Part shown: positions 51,847 to 60,051 of the stretch, one piece after another
How positions within the stretch are numbered: the first letter of the stretch is position 1
How the letters are laid out: the number at the start of each line of letters is the position of its first letter
From: Rhodopirellula sp. P2
GTDB taxonomy: Bacteria; Planctomycetota; Planctomycetia; Pirellulales; Pirellulaceae
Assembly (NCBI RefSeq): GCF_028768465.1
Contig: NZ_CP118225.1
Location: forward strand, 1,717,001 to 1,781,000
Length of the DNA: 64,000 nt
Direction: 5' to 3'
Position numbers and translations under genes: made by a program
The notes under the pieces: generated by a model
Databases searched by the model: none
What the model was told of the DNA's origin: nothing
What the model saw: only the letters and a program-made list of their open reading frames with translations

Positions 51847-52341
51847 TCACTCGTTCCAGGGCAGTTTGCAGACGCCCCATTGGCCAGCGTTTTCATCGAC
51901 GGCGACCTCGATCGATGACAGTGCATTGCCGAATTGTTCTCGCGTTTGCTGGCGAACGTTTTCCGCAATCACACGAGCGATTTCTTCCGCCGTGGTGTTG
52001 ATGACCGGCATGATGATGCAGTCTTCGTTCGGAAAGACCCAACGTCGCTCTCGGAAACGTGCGGTGGTTTCCGTCTCGTCCTGCGTGATCAGGATTTCTT
52101 TGTGATCACGTGGCAGGATCACGTGGTGATCGAGTGCCTGAGTCTGTTTCAGCACGGCATCGCGCAGGGCGATGAAGTCGACGACGTAGCGGTTCTCATC
52201 CAGCGGCCCTTCCACACTGACCCGGACGCCGTAGTTGTGCCCATGAATGCGCTCGCAGATGTCGCCCGCGAACGTGATGAAGTGTGCAGCAGAGAAAATG
52301 AATTGTTCTTTGGAGACGTCGACGCGAAACGTGGCTGACAT
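51847..52341 (-). CDS. queD: 6-pyruvoyl-tetrahydropterin synthase / QueD family
   Basis: The 164-aa protein has the zinc and catalytic motifs of the family. These are His in SAAHF, the Cys-x3-HGH-x-Y block CERIHGHNYGV, and a C-terminal glutamate in SSIEVAVDEN. QueD makes 6-carboxy-tetrahydropterin in queuosine synthesis; other members act in pterin pathways. The QueD-type Cys spacing supports the first role, but no other que genes are nearby. ATG 52341 gives MSATFRVDVSKEQF. An upstream frame to 52548 runs through repeat A2 and is not credible. Confidence 0.85.
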   Translation of the reverse strand: MSATFRVDVSKEQFIFSAAHFITFAGDICERIHGHNYGVRVSVEGPLDENRYVVDFIALRDAVLKQTQALDHHVILPRDHKEILITQDETETTARFRERRWVFPNEDCIIMPVINTTAEEIARVIAENVRQQTREQFGNALSSIEVAVDENAGQWGVCKLPWNE

Positions 52342-52643
52342 GAAGTGATGGCGAAGGAAAAAGGAGTGGTGGAGGAAGCAGGGACACAGGAATGATTGAG
52401 CCGAATCCCGTGAGCGGTTTGGGCGTTGGCCTTGGCTGAGCGCGGGAACCGTGGCGAACGCCAAGCGGCTCACATACCCGATGACACCTGCGTACCTGTT
52501 TCGAAGTGGTGCCGGAACAATCATAGACGAGTGTCGGTTCGAGAGCACGTGACGCCCGTGTTCAGTTGAGGTTGTGCTAGCTTGCGCAACCAGATGGCTG
52601 GTTCGGGTTTGCTATTGGTTGATGCATTTGCGGGGTGATTTGA
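52342..52643. other. Divergent spacer between queD and the frameshifted gene
   Basis: The 302-nt spacer consists mainly of the family A element at 52376-52502, which begins only 35 nt upstream of the queD ATG. The promoter of queD must lie in or beyond that element. No gene is seen. Confidence 0.6.
52376..52502. repeat. Family A palindromic element, copy A2
   Basis: GTGAGCGGTTTGGGCGTTGG at about 52410 pairs with GGCGAACGCCAAGCGGCTCA at about 52454. The right end ACATACCCGATGACACCTGC followed by GTACCTG is nearly identical to copy A1. The left end (AAGCAGGGACACAGGAATGA) has diverged from A1, so the outer arms no longer pair perfectly. Confidence 0.75.
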
Positions 52644-53493
52644 ATGGATGCGTGGTTGGAGTGGCTCTCGGGGATGGAGTGGCAGCGTGTCGTCCCCGAA
52701 GTGCTCGGCAAAGCGGTGGGCGTTCTGCTGGGCATCGCGATCAGTTGGTGGGTGCTATTTCGGAAACGACTCAAGTATCTGGATCGGCTTCGCCGTGGCG
52801 ACTCGGACGAGCTGCTGTTCCAGGCTCATTACTTGTTGCCGGTCGAGGGGGAAGACGGAACGGTGCAGTTGGTGTTTCGTAACGTTGCTCCGAGGCGAAC
52901 CATCGACGATGCCTACGACAACCCTTCCGCCCGGGAGACGCTGCGTCAGTTGGCTCGTTCGACAACTTTGAATGCACCGATCGTGCCGACGGAAGGTCGA
53001 GTCGGGTTCGAGATTCTCAATGATGCTGCCAGCATTCTGACGGGGTGGCTTGCGACCTCCTCGATGCCGCGAAAAGTTTGGCTGTTCTGCATGACTTGCG
53101 AGGACCGGCATGTGGTTCGCAAAGAATGCATCCGGTGCTTTTTGTTCCAAGAGGACGAACTGCTTCGTTTCGCGGATTGGCGTTGGTGCCGCGATCAGGA
53201 TGCGTGTCGAACGGCCTTGGCATTGGTTGCGAGACGTGACGCTGCACCGGATTGCTTGCTACCACCGGGATGAACAAATTGCCTTGCCGATTGTTCCTGA
53301 CCGCAGTATCCCGCTGGTCGACGACCAGCGTCAGCACCGCCGGATCATGCGTTTGGCGCTGGGGGTCTGCGATTCGGAAGTGGCGACCAGCGAGCCGTGT
53401 CACGTGGATTGGGGCGATAAAGAACCCGTCTTGATCCAGCGGGGCGTGTTAATGTCCTCCCTGACGCCTTCGTTGCCTGGGAAGGGGAAGTGA
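52644..53493 (+). pseudogene. Hypothetical gene split by an apparent frameshift
   Basis: The first part (52644 to about 53200) encodes MDAWLEWLSGMEWQRVVPEV, a membrane-proximal helix LGKAVGVLLGIAISWWVLF and a soluble domain with two Cys pairs. After about 53195-53210 protein-like sequence continues only in the next frame, reading VERPWHWLRDVTLHRIACYH and ending at 53493. The original frame instead runs into a stop at 53273. Joining the two parts (skipping one base) gives one coherent protein of about 280 aa. I do not recognise the family. A sequencing error, a recent mutation or programmed frameshifting could all explain it. Confidence 0.6.
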
Positions 53494-53618
53494 GGGGGCT
53501 GAGTGCCACAGATGCTCAAATGACACACTACAATGTCGGCTCGTTCAGTCCGGAGCACGCACTCGCTGAAGGTGCTCGTTCCGGCTGACTCAATGCATTT
53601 GACACACGAGGATCACCG

Positions 53619-54998
53619 ATGAAATCCGCCCGCTCTGTCGTCTCGTCCGCTATCACCCCGCCATCCCAGCCGAAATTGGGAGCGACCGTCGATCGTCGCC
53701 AATGGATGCAGTGGACCGGGGCCACCATGGGACTGGCTGCCACGTCGCACCTGAGTGCACCTGTGGCCCAAGCCGCCAAAGACATTGACCCTGACCGGCC
53801 GTTGAACTTGGCCGTCATTGGGATTGCCAATCGCGGTGCGGCCAACGTGGCCGGGGTGCAATCTCAAAACCTGGTCGCGCTTTGTGATGTCGATGCAAAC
53901 TATTTGAAGGCGGGCGGCGAGCGATTCCCGAAAGCCAAGCTGTATCGCGATTACCGCGAAATGCTTCGCGAAGAGACCGAGTTGGATGGGGTGGTGATCA
54001 GCACGCCGGACCATCATCACGCCCCCGCAACCATTCGAGCGATTGAACAGGGGCTGAACGTCTACTGCGAAAAGCCTTTGACGCACACGGTTGCTGAGGC
54101 CCGCGCCATTCGGCTGGCGGCCAAGGAAGCCGGCGTGGTGACTCAAATGGGAACGCAAATTCATGCCGGTGGAAACTACCGCCGAGTGGTGGAGATGATC
54201 CAAGACGGAGTGATCGGCAACGTCACTCGCGTTCACGTGTGGGTTGGCAAGGGCTGGGGCGCAACCGAGTTGCCCAAGCCTCAAGGCGAGGCACCCGCCA
54301 ACGTTGATTGGGATCTGTGGCTCGGCCCCGCACCCAAGATCGCGTACACGCCAGGTTTGCACCCTGCATCGTGGCGCCGATATCGTGCCTACGGCGCTGG
54401 CACACTTGGCGACATGGGATGTCACTACATTGACTTGCCGTTCTGGGCGTTGGGTTTGCATCTTCCATCGAGTGTTGTGGCGGATGGGCCACCTCCATCG
54501 GATGATTACTGCCCAACGGGTTTGAAGGTCCGCTATCACTTCGATGCAACCGACAAGCATGACGAGTTGGATCTGACTTGGTACGACGGTGATCGCTCGC
54601 CCAAGGAACTCGAAGGCATCTCGGTGCCGGGCAGCGGCGTGTTGTTTGTGGGCGACAAGGGAATGATGATCGCGACGTACGGCAGTTACACGTTGCTTCC
54701 GAAAGACAAATTTGCGGACTTCAAGCCGGCTGCCCCGCGGATCGCGGACTCGATCGGTCACCACATGGAATGGATCCAAGCCATCCGAGGGCAGGGCACG
54801 CCGCTGTGCCAATTTGATTACTCCGGCCCGTTGACTGAAACCGTTTTGCTGGGCACCGTCGCGCACCAGTGCGGTCGCGAGTTGAAATTCAATGCTTCGG
54901 ACATGGTTTGCACGGGCGACGAACAGGCCACCTCGCTGTTGAGTAAAAACTACCGCGAGGGCTGGTCGGTGGATGCGGCAGCCACCGCGAACGTATAG
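53619..54998 (+). CDS. Gfo/Idh/MocA-family oxidoreductase, exported
   Basis: The 459-aa protein starts with a probable twin-arginine leader (VDRRQWMQWTGATMGLAATS). Its NAD(P)-binding domain has LAVIGIANRGAANVAG, then VISTPDHHHAP and the conserved catalytic-Lys motif NVYCEKPLTHTVAEAR. The second domain has GAGTLGDMGCHYIDLPFWAL. Secreted members of this family are abundant in planctomycetes and act on sugars or sugar derivatives; the exact substrate is unknown. It precedes the aldolase/symporter pair on the same strand with a 149-nt gap. Confidence 0.88.
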   Translation: MKSARSVVSSAITPPSQPKLGATVDRRQWMQWTGATMGLAATSHLSAPVAQAAKDIDPDRPLNLAVIGIANRGAANVAGVQSQNLVALCDVDANYLKAGGERFPKAKLYRDYREMLREETELDGVVISTPDHHHAPATIRAIEQGLNVYCEKPLTHTVAEARAIRLAAKEAGVVTQMGTQIHAGGNYRRVVEMIQDGVIGNVTRVHVWVGKGWGATELPKPQGEAPANVDWDLWLGPAPKIAYTPGLHPASWRRYRAYGAGTLGDMGCHYIDLPFWALGLHLPSSVVADGPPPSDDYCPTGLKVRYHFDATDKHDELDLTWYDGDRSPKELEGISVPGSGVLFVGDKGMMIATYGSYTLLPKDKFADFKPAAPRIADSIGHHMEWIQAIRGQGTPLCQFDYSGPLTETVLLGTVAHQCGRELKFNASDMVCTGDEQATSLLSKNYREGWSVDAAATANV

Positions 54999-55147
54999 AC
55001 TGTTGCCCTCTTTCGCGGATCGGATGCGATTCGGTTCGTGAAGAATGATTGCGTGAACGACCGGCCGTTTCTGGGCGGTCGTTCACTTTTGGGTCTCATG
55101 CCCAACCCCGCCTCCAGCCCCACCCACTTTTCGTCTGTCCCCGCAAG

Positions 55148-56104
55148 ATGAAATCTCCCTCCCACACTGACGCTCGCGATATGTCCCGTCTGTTCACTGC
55201 AGGCAATCGCTTGCAAGGCATCGTGCCTCCCTTGATCACTCCCCTGCGCGCTCGCGATGAGCTGGACCAGGAGGGACTGGAACGCTTGATCGAGCATGTC
55301 ATCGACGGTGGGGTCTCCGGGATTTTTATCTTGGGAACAACGGGCGAAGCCCCCAGTCTGAGTTATCGATTGCGGCGTGAACTGATCACGACGACCACTC
55401 GATTGGTCTCTGGCCGTGTGCCTGTGTTGGTGGGAGTGACGGACACCGCGTTTGTGGAATCGACCTCACTGGCTCGTCATGCCGCGGATGCGGGAGCGGA
55501 TGCAGCGGTCCTGACCACGCCGTACTATTTCCCTGCCGGCCAGACGGAACTGACGGCGTATGTTCAGAACATCGCTCCTGAAATTCCGTTGCCGTTGATG
55601 CTTTACAACATGCCGGGATTGACCAAGGTTTGGTACGAAATCGAAACCCTGAGAACGCTTTCAGAAATTCAGTCCATCGTGGGTGTCAAAGACAGCAGCG
55701 GTGACCTGGATTACTTCCGTCGTTTGTGCGAATTGCGAAACGAAGTCCGCGATGATTGGTCGGTCTTGCTGGGCCCCGAAGCCCTGCTGCCAGAGGCCCA
55801 TCAATTGGGCGGCGATGGCGGTGTGTCGGGTGGGGCGAATGTGATGCCGCGTTGTTTCGTGGATTGTTACGAAGGCCTGAAGGCCAATGACGCGGCCAAG
55901 ACGGAAGCGGCGATGGTCAAGATTCGGCGTTTTCAAGACATCTATGACGTTGGCAAGTACGCGTCGCGTCATATCAAAGCGACCAAGTGCGCGGCGTCGT
56001 TGTTGGGGATCTGCAGCGATCTCCCAGCCGACCCATTCCATCGCTTCTTTGAACCCGAGCGAGAGAAAGTGGCGGCGGTCCTGCGTGATTTGGGAATCCT
56101 ATGA
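55148..56104 (+). CDS. Dihydrodipicolinate synthase/N-acetylneuraminate lyase-family aldolase
   Basis: The 318-aa class I aldolase has the DapA-family pattern [36 protein letters not shown], the conserved Tyr in [10 protein letters not shown] and the Schiff-base Lys in [11 protein letters not shown]. Such enzymes cleave or form 2-oxoacids such as sialic acid, 2-keto-3-deoxy sugar acids or dihydrodipicolinate. Association with a sodium:solute symporter (ATGA overlap at 56101) and a GntR regulator favours catabolism of a sugar acid over lysine synthesis. ATG 55148 is used; 55181 (MSRLFTAGN) is an alternative. Confidence 0.88.
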   Translation: MKSPSHTDARDMSRLFTAGNRLQGIVPPLITPLRARDELDQEGLERLIEHVIDGGVSGIFILGTTGEAPSLSYRLRRELITTTTRLVSGRVPVLVGVTDTAFVESTSLARHAADAGADAAVLTTPYYFPAGQTELTAYVQNIAPEIPLPLMLYNMPGLTKVWYEIETLRTLSEIQSIVGVKDSSGDLDYFRRLCELRNEVRDDWSVLLGPEALLPEAHQLGGDGGVSGGANVMPRCFVDCYEGLKANDAAKTEAAMVKIRRFQDIYDVGKYASRHIKATKCAASLLGICSDLPADPFHRFFEPEREKVAAVLRDLGIL

Positions 56105-57726
56105 TTGCGGCGATGGCATTCACTGGCCTGGACTACACGGTCCTGGTCGTTTACTTCGTCGCCATCATGGCGATGGGGTTTTATTTCTGGACCCGCAACC
56201 GTTCGGCGGATGATTTCTCCGCCGGTGGGCGATCCCTTCCGGGGTGGTTGTGTGGGCTGTCGATTTTCGCAACTTACTTGAGCAGCATCAGTTATCTGGC
56301 GCTGCCTGGGAAAGCGTTTGTCGACAACTGGAACGCGTTCATGTACTCGTTGGCGATTCCGATTGCGGCGGCGATCGCGGTGCATTGGTTCTTGCCGCTT
56401 TACCGAGAGAGCGGGGAAGTCTCGGCGTATTCGCTGCTGGAGCGGCGGTTTGGGCTTTGGGCGCGGCTCTTTGCCAGCGGGTTTTACCTGCTGTTTCAGA
56501 TCGCTCGGATCGGCGTCGTGATGTACCTGATGGCGTTGCCGATGGCGGTTCTGTTTGGTTGGGACATTCGATTGGTCATCGCGTGCACCGGAGTGGTGGT
56601 CACGGTTTACTCGTTTGTCGGCGGGATCGTCGCGGTGATCTGGGCGGATGCGATTCAGGCGATTGTGTTGTTGGTCGGGGCGCTTTTGGCGTTGGCCATC
56701 TTGTTGTTGGGAATGCCTGGTGGACCCGCCGAAGTGTTGGCCGTTGCCAACGAAAACCACAAGTTCTCTTTGGGGGACAGTTCTCTCCTGGTGTCCGAAT
56801 CGACGATCTGGGTCGTGTTGGCATTTGGATTGTTCGACAACCTGCGTAACTTTGGCATCGATCAAAGCTACGTGCAGCGGTACATCGCTTCTCGATCGGA
56901 TCGCGAAGCGGCCAAGAGCGTTTGGGTGGGCGCACTGTTGTATGTCCCGGTCAGCGCGTTGTTTCTGTTCATTGGATCGTCGCTGTACGCCTACTACGAA
57001 GGGCATCCTCAAGATTTGGATGAGGTCCGGAGGATTGTTGCCGAACAAAAATTGATGCAGGCAGGCGTCCCCCTGGATGCCCCTGATTATTCACAGCAGT
57101 TGGCGGTGATGTCTTCGAGTTTGTCCGAAGGTGACTTGGGCGATCGGGTGTTCCCGCACTTCATCGCGGCTCACTTGCCCCAAGGTGTTCGTGGGCTGTT
57201 GATCGCAGCGATTTTCGCGGCCGCGATGAGCACCGTTTCGACTTCGCTGAATTCATCAGCGACGTTGGTGATGAGCGATTTTTACAGGCGGTTGTTTCGC
57301 CGGGATTCCACGGACGCGCAGAACATTGGCGTGTTGAGGCTGTCAACCATTGCGTGGGGAGCCATGGGAACCGCGATGGCACTGGCGTTGGTTCGATTGA
57401 CTGACAGCACCCTGGATGTTTGGTGGACGTTGTCGGGCGTGTTGGGCGCCGGGATCGTCGGTTTGTTCTTGCTCGGGATCACCGTGCCGAGATTGCACGG
57501 GACACCTGCCATCACAGCTTTCGCGATTGGCGGTTCGGCAATCGCCTGGATGACGCTTTCGCAAACCAGCGTTTGGCCCGCAGCGTGGGAGGCTTATGCC
57601 AACCCGATGGATAAATTCATGACGATCGTGGTGGGCCCATGCTTGATGATCGGCTTGGGATTGTTGTTCACAACGATCGGGCTGACTGGTGATCAGGCTT
57701 CGCGAAAGGACTGGAGCGAAAGTTGA
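56101..57726 (+). CDS. Sodium:solute symporter (SSS family)
   Basis: The 541-aa protein has about thirteen hydrophobic helices. SSS landmarks include [20 protein letters not shown] near the N-terminus, [18 protein letters not shown] in the sodium-site region, [20 protein letters not shown], and the late sodium-site helix [20 protein letters not shown]. It would import a sugar acid, sialic acid or similar solute with Na+. The start overlaps the aldolase stop by 4 nt, implying that the aldolase acts on the imported substrate. The 3' end overlaps the convergent GntR gene by 34 nt. Confidence 0.92.
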   Translation: MIAAMAFTGLDYTVLVVYFVAIMAMGFYFWTRNRSADDFSAGGRSLPGWLCGLSIFATYLSSISYLALPGKAFVDNWNAFMYSLAIPIAAAIAVHWFLPLYRESGEVSAYSLLERRFGLWARLFASGFYLLFQIARIGVVMYLMALPMAVLFGWDIRLVIACTGVVVTVYSFVGGIVAVIWADAIQAIVLLVGALLALAILLLGMPGGPAEVLAVANENHKFSLGDSSLLVSESTIWVVLAFGLFDNLRNFGIDQSYVQRYIASRSDREAAKSVWVGALLYVPVSALFLFIGSSLYAYYEGHPQDLDEVRRIVAEQKLMQAGVPLDAPDYSQQLAVMSSSLSEGDLGDRVFPHFIAAHLPQGVRGLLIAAIFAAAMSTVSTSLNSSATLVMSDFYRRLFRRDSTDAQNIGVLRLSTIAWGAMGTAMALALVRLTDSTLDVWWTLSGVLGAGIVGLFLLGITVPRLHGTPAITAFAIGGSAIAWMTLSQTSVWPAAWEAYANPMDKFMTIVVGPCLMIGLGLLFTTIGLTGDQASRKDWSES

Positions 57727-58388
57727 AGTCCCTTCAAGATGTGATTCGATGCCGCTTCATGCGCCGCTTCAGCATTCCCGTTTTGAATGGCGGTGAAGAT
57801 CTTTTCGTGTTCGTTGCAGGTGTTCTCCATCACGTCGGCACCTTGGCGGTGCATCCAGATGCCAAACACGCGGGTCAAAATGTTGGACTGAGTGGAGGTT
57901 CGAACCAAAGTGTGGTTGCCGGTGGCTTCGACGATTCGCAAGTGAAAGTTGTGATCCGCCTGGTTGAATTGGTAGGCGATTTCCTGGCTTTCTTCCGGCG
58001 AGTTGGTTTGCTTCTGACGTTCCACCAACTCCCGCATCGTGTTGTATTCCTTCGCGATCAGCTGGATGTCTTCCGACGTCGAGCGTTCCGAAGCACGTGC
58101 GGAAGCGAAGGGTTCGATCAGGTTGCGAACCTCGTACAGTTCTTGCACTTCCGGTTCATTGATCGATCGCACAACGGCGCCGATTTGCGGCACCAATTCA
58201 ACCATGCCTTCCGTCGCGAGCTGACCAGCGGCTTCGCGAACCGGGGTTGCGGACACGCCGATTTCTTTGCCGATCGGTCCATACAGCAACCTGGTGCCGG
58301 GTTTGAATTCACCCGAAATCAGTTTTTGACGCAGGTGATGATAGGCACGGCTGGCGTGCGTTTCGACTTGGTGACGCCCTGGAGTCAT
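57693..58388 (-). CDS. GntR-family (FCD/FadR subfamily) transcriptional regulator
   Basis: The 231-aa protein has an N-terminal winged helix (RAYHHLRQKLISGEFKPGTR, YGPIGKEIGVSATPVREAAG). A C-terminal all-helical FCD ligand domain follows, with ELYEVRNLIEPFASARA and metal-binding His residues in QADHNFHLRIVEATGNHTL. FCD regulators respond to sugar acids or other carboxylates. It is divergent from the YidR-like gene and convergent with the symporter, so it probably controls one or both; I did not find a clear operator palindrome. Confidence 0.9.
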   Translation of the reverse strand: MTPGRHQVETHASRAYHHLRQKLISGEFKPGTRLLYGPIGKEIGVSATPVREAAGQLATEGMVELVPQIGAVVRSINEPEVQELYEVRNLIEPFASARASERSTSEDIQLIAKEYNTMRELVERQKQTNSPEESQEIAYQFNQADHNFHLRIVEATGNHTLVRTSTQSNILTRVFGIWMHRQGADVMENTCNEHEKIFTAIQNGNAEAAHEAASNHILKGLQLSLQSFREA

Positions 58389-58582
58389 TGTCGTGAAGTG
58401 GGTGTGGGGAGGGACGAGATGGATCCGGGGCCGATGCGTCGGAACGCGATCGGGTCACTCATTCTACCAGCGAGACAACCTCGGTCCTATGCGTCTATAG
58501 ATGACTGGCAGCGTTGCGATCGTGCCGAAGTCGATGCATTGACGACTGCCTCACAGCAGGCGAATCAAGCGGCCTCAGGGCA

Positions 58583-59947
58583 ATGCCGTTCATGGGTGGC
58601 AGCATGATTTGTCAAGTCACTCACCGTCACCAGCATCATCACCTGACCAACGCGAATGTTTGGTCTTGGGATGGGAGTTGGATCTACTACGACATTCGCA
58701 GTGATGCAAACGGGGCCGTCTTTGATGGTTCACGAATCGAGCGTGTCAACACGATGACCAGCGAAGTGGAAGTGGTCTACGAAGCCCAGCGTGGTGCGTG
58801 CGTTGGTGTTGTGACCGCCAGTCCCACGGAAGATAAAATCGTTTTCATTCATGGACCAGAGGATCCAACGCCCGATTGGAACTACGCGGCCTGTCATCGC
58901 CGTGGTGTCATGATGCGTCCGGGGCAGACTTCATCGGTGCGGAACTTAGACGCTCGGGACGTTGTGGATCCTTACACGCCGGGGGCGCTTCGTGGTGGCA
59001 GTCACGTGCATGTCTTTGACAGCGAAGGCCAGTGGGTCAGTTTCACTTATGAGGATCATGTGCTGGCGATGGAGCCAGACGGCGGGCAGCTGAATCAACG
59101 CAATGTGGGTGTGTCGATTCCGCTTCGGCCTGTGTCGGTACCACGCACGCATCGCCGCAATCATGTGGGAGCGTTCTGGAGTGTTTTGGCGACGCGCACG
59201 CACGATCGTCCCGAACCGGGAACGGACCAAATTTGCAAAGCCTACGAAGACGCTTGGATTGCCAAAAAGAAGGGGCGGGTCCCAAGCGGCAAGACTTCAG
59301 CAAAGGCCTTGGCGTTTTTAGGCGACGTGGTCATTGAGACGGCCCCCATGCAAAGAGCAGGGGCAGCGCTCGGGGCGCAAGAGCATCTGCGGAAAACGGT
59401 GCCGGAATTGTTTGTCGTGGATTTGCCCGTTGATTGTTCCGGTGCGGGATCGGAACCTTTGCAAGGCACCGCGACCACGCGGCCGGCACCGCCAGTCGGA
59501 ACGGTGCAGCGGCGTTTGACCCGCACCACCGATCGTCTGTATCCAGGCGTGGCCACGGATGTGCGGCATTGGCCACGGAGCAAACCCGATGGCAGCCAAA
59601 TCTGTTTTCTGATGCGGGATGATCAAGCGGTGATTCAGTTGTGGTCGGTGTCACCGGATGGTGGATCCCCCAAGCAAATCACTGACGGAACCGAATCGGT
59701 CGCCTCCGCGTTTACAATTCATCCCGAAGGGAACCATGCCGCGTGTGTGATGGGGAACTCGGTATGTGAAGTCGACTTGAGCGATGGTCGTGTGGAGGTT
59801 TTGGCGGAAGGTGGAGGGCTGTTTCGCTGTTTGCCGTTTGCGGTGGTGTACTCGCCAGATGGAAGTCGCGTCGCCTTTGGGGGGGCGGTTTCAAGTGGCG
59901 ACGAATCGTACAGCCAAGTCTTTGTGGCTGACTCAAAAACAGATTGA
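58583..59947 (+). CDS. yidR: YidR-like (DUF3748) beta-propeller protein
   Basis: This protein of about 454 aa matches the DUF3748 family. Visible blocks are LTNANVWSWDGSWIYYDIR, KIVFIHGPEDPTPDWNY, YTPGALRGGSHVHVFDSEGQ, WVSFTYEDHVL, CFLMRDDQAVIQLWSVSPDG and a final YSPDGSRVAFGG blade. These are propeller repeats resembling oligogalacturonate lyase and TolB propellers. Function is unproven; in enterobacteria the homologue lies near sugar-acid genes. ATG 58583 (MPFMGGSM) or 58604 (MICQVTHRHQ) is likely the start. The next gene begins about 105 nt downstream. Confidence 0.82.
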   Translation: MPFMGGSMICQVTHRHQHHHLTNANVWSWDGSWIYYDIRSDANGAVFDGSRIERVNTMTSEVEVVYEAQRGACVGVVTASPTEDKIVFIHGPEDPTPDWNYAACHRRGVMMRPGQTSSVRNLDARDVVDPYTPGALRGGSHVHVFDSEGQWVSFTYEDHVLAMEPDGGQLNQRNVGVSIPLRPVSVPRTHRRNHVGAFWSVLATRTHDRPEPGTDQICKAYEDAWIAKKKGRVPSGKTSAKALAFLGDVVIETAPMQRAGAALGAQEHLRKTVPELFVVDLPVDCSGAGSEPLQGTATTRPAPPVGTVQRRLTRTTDRLYPGVATDVRHWPRSKPDGSQICFLMRDDQAVIQLWSVSPDGGSPKQITDGTESVASAFTIHPEGNHAACVMGNSVCEVDLSDGRVEVLAEGGGLFRCLPFAVVYSPDGSRVAFGGAVSSGDESYSQVFVADSKTD

Positions 59948-60051
59948 GTACCGCGGTCGATGAAACCTGTTGGACTGTAAAAATCAAACCTACCCGCCAC
60001 TCTGGGCAATGTGTCTGGAGCGGCGAGCAACCTGAGAAAGAGAGAGCAACC

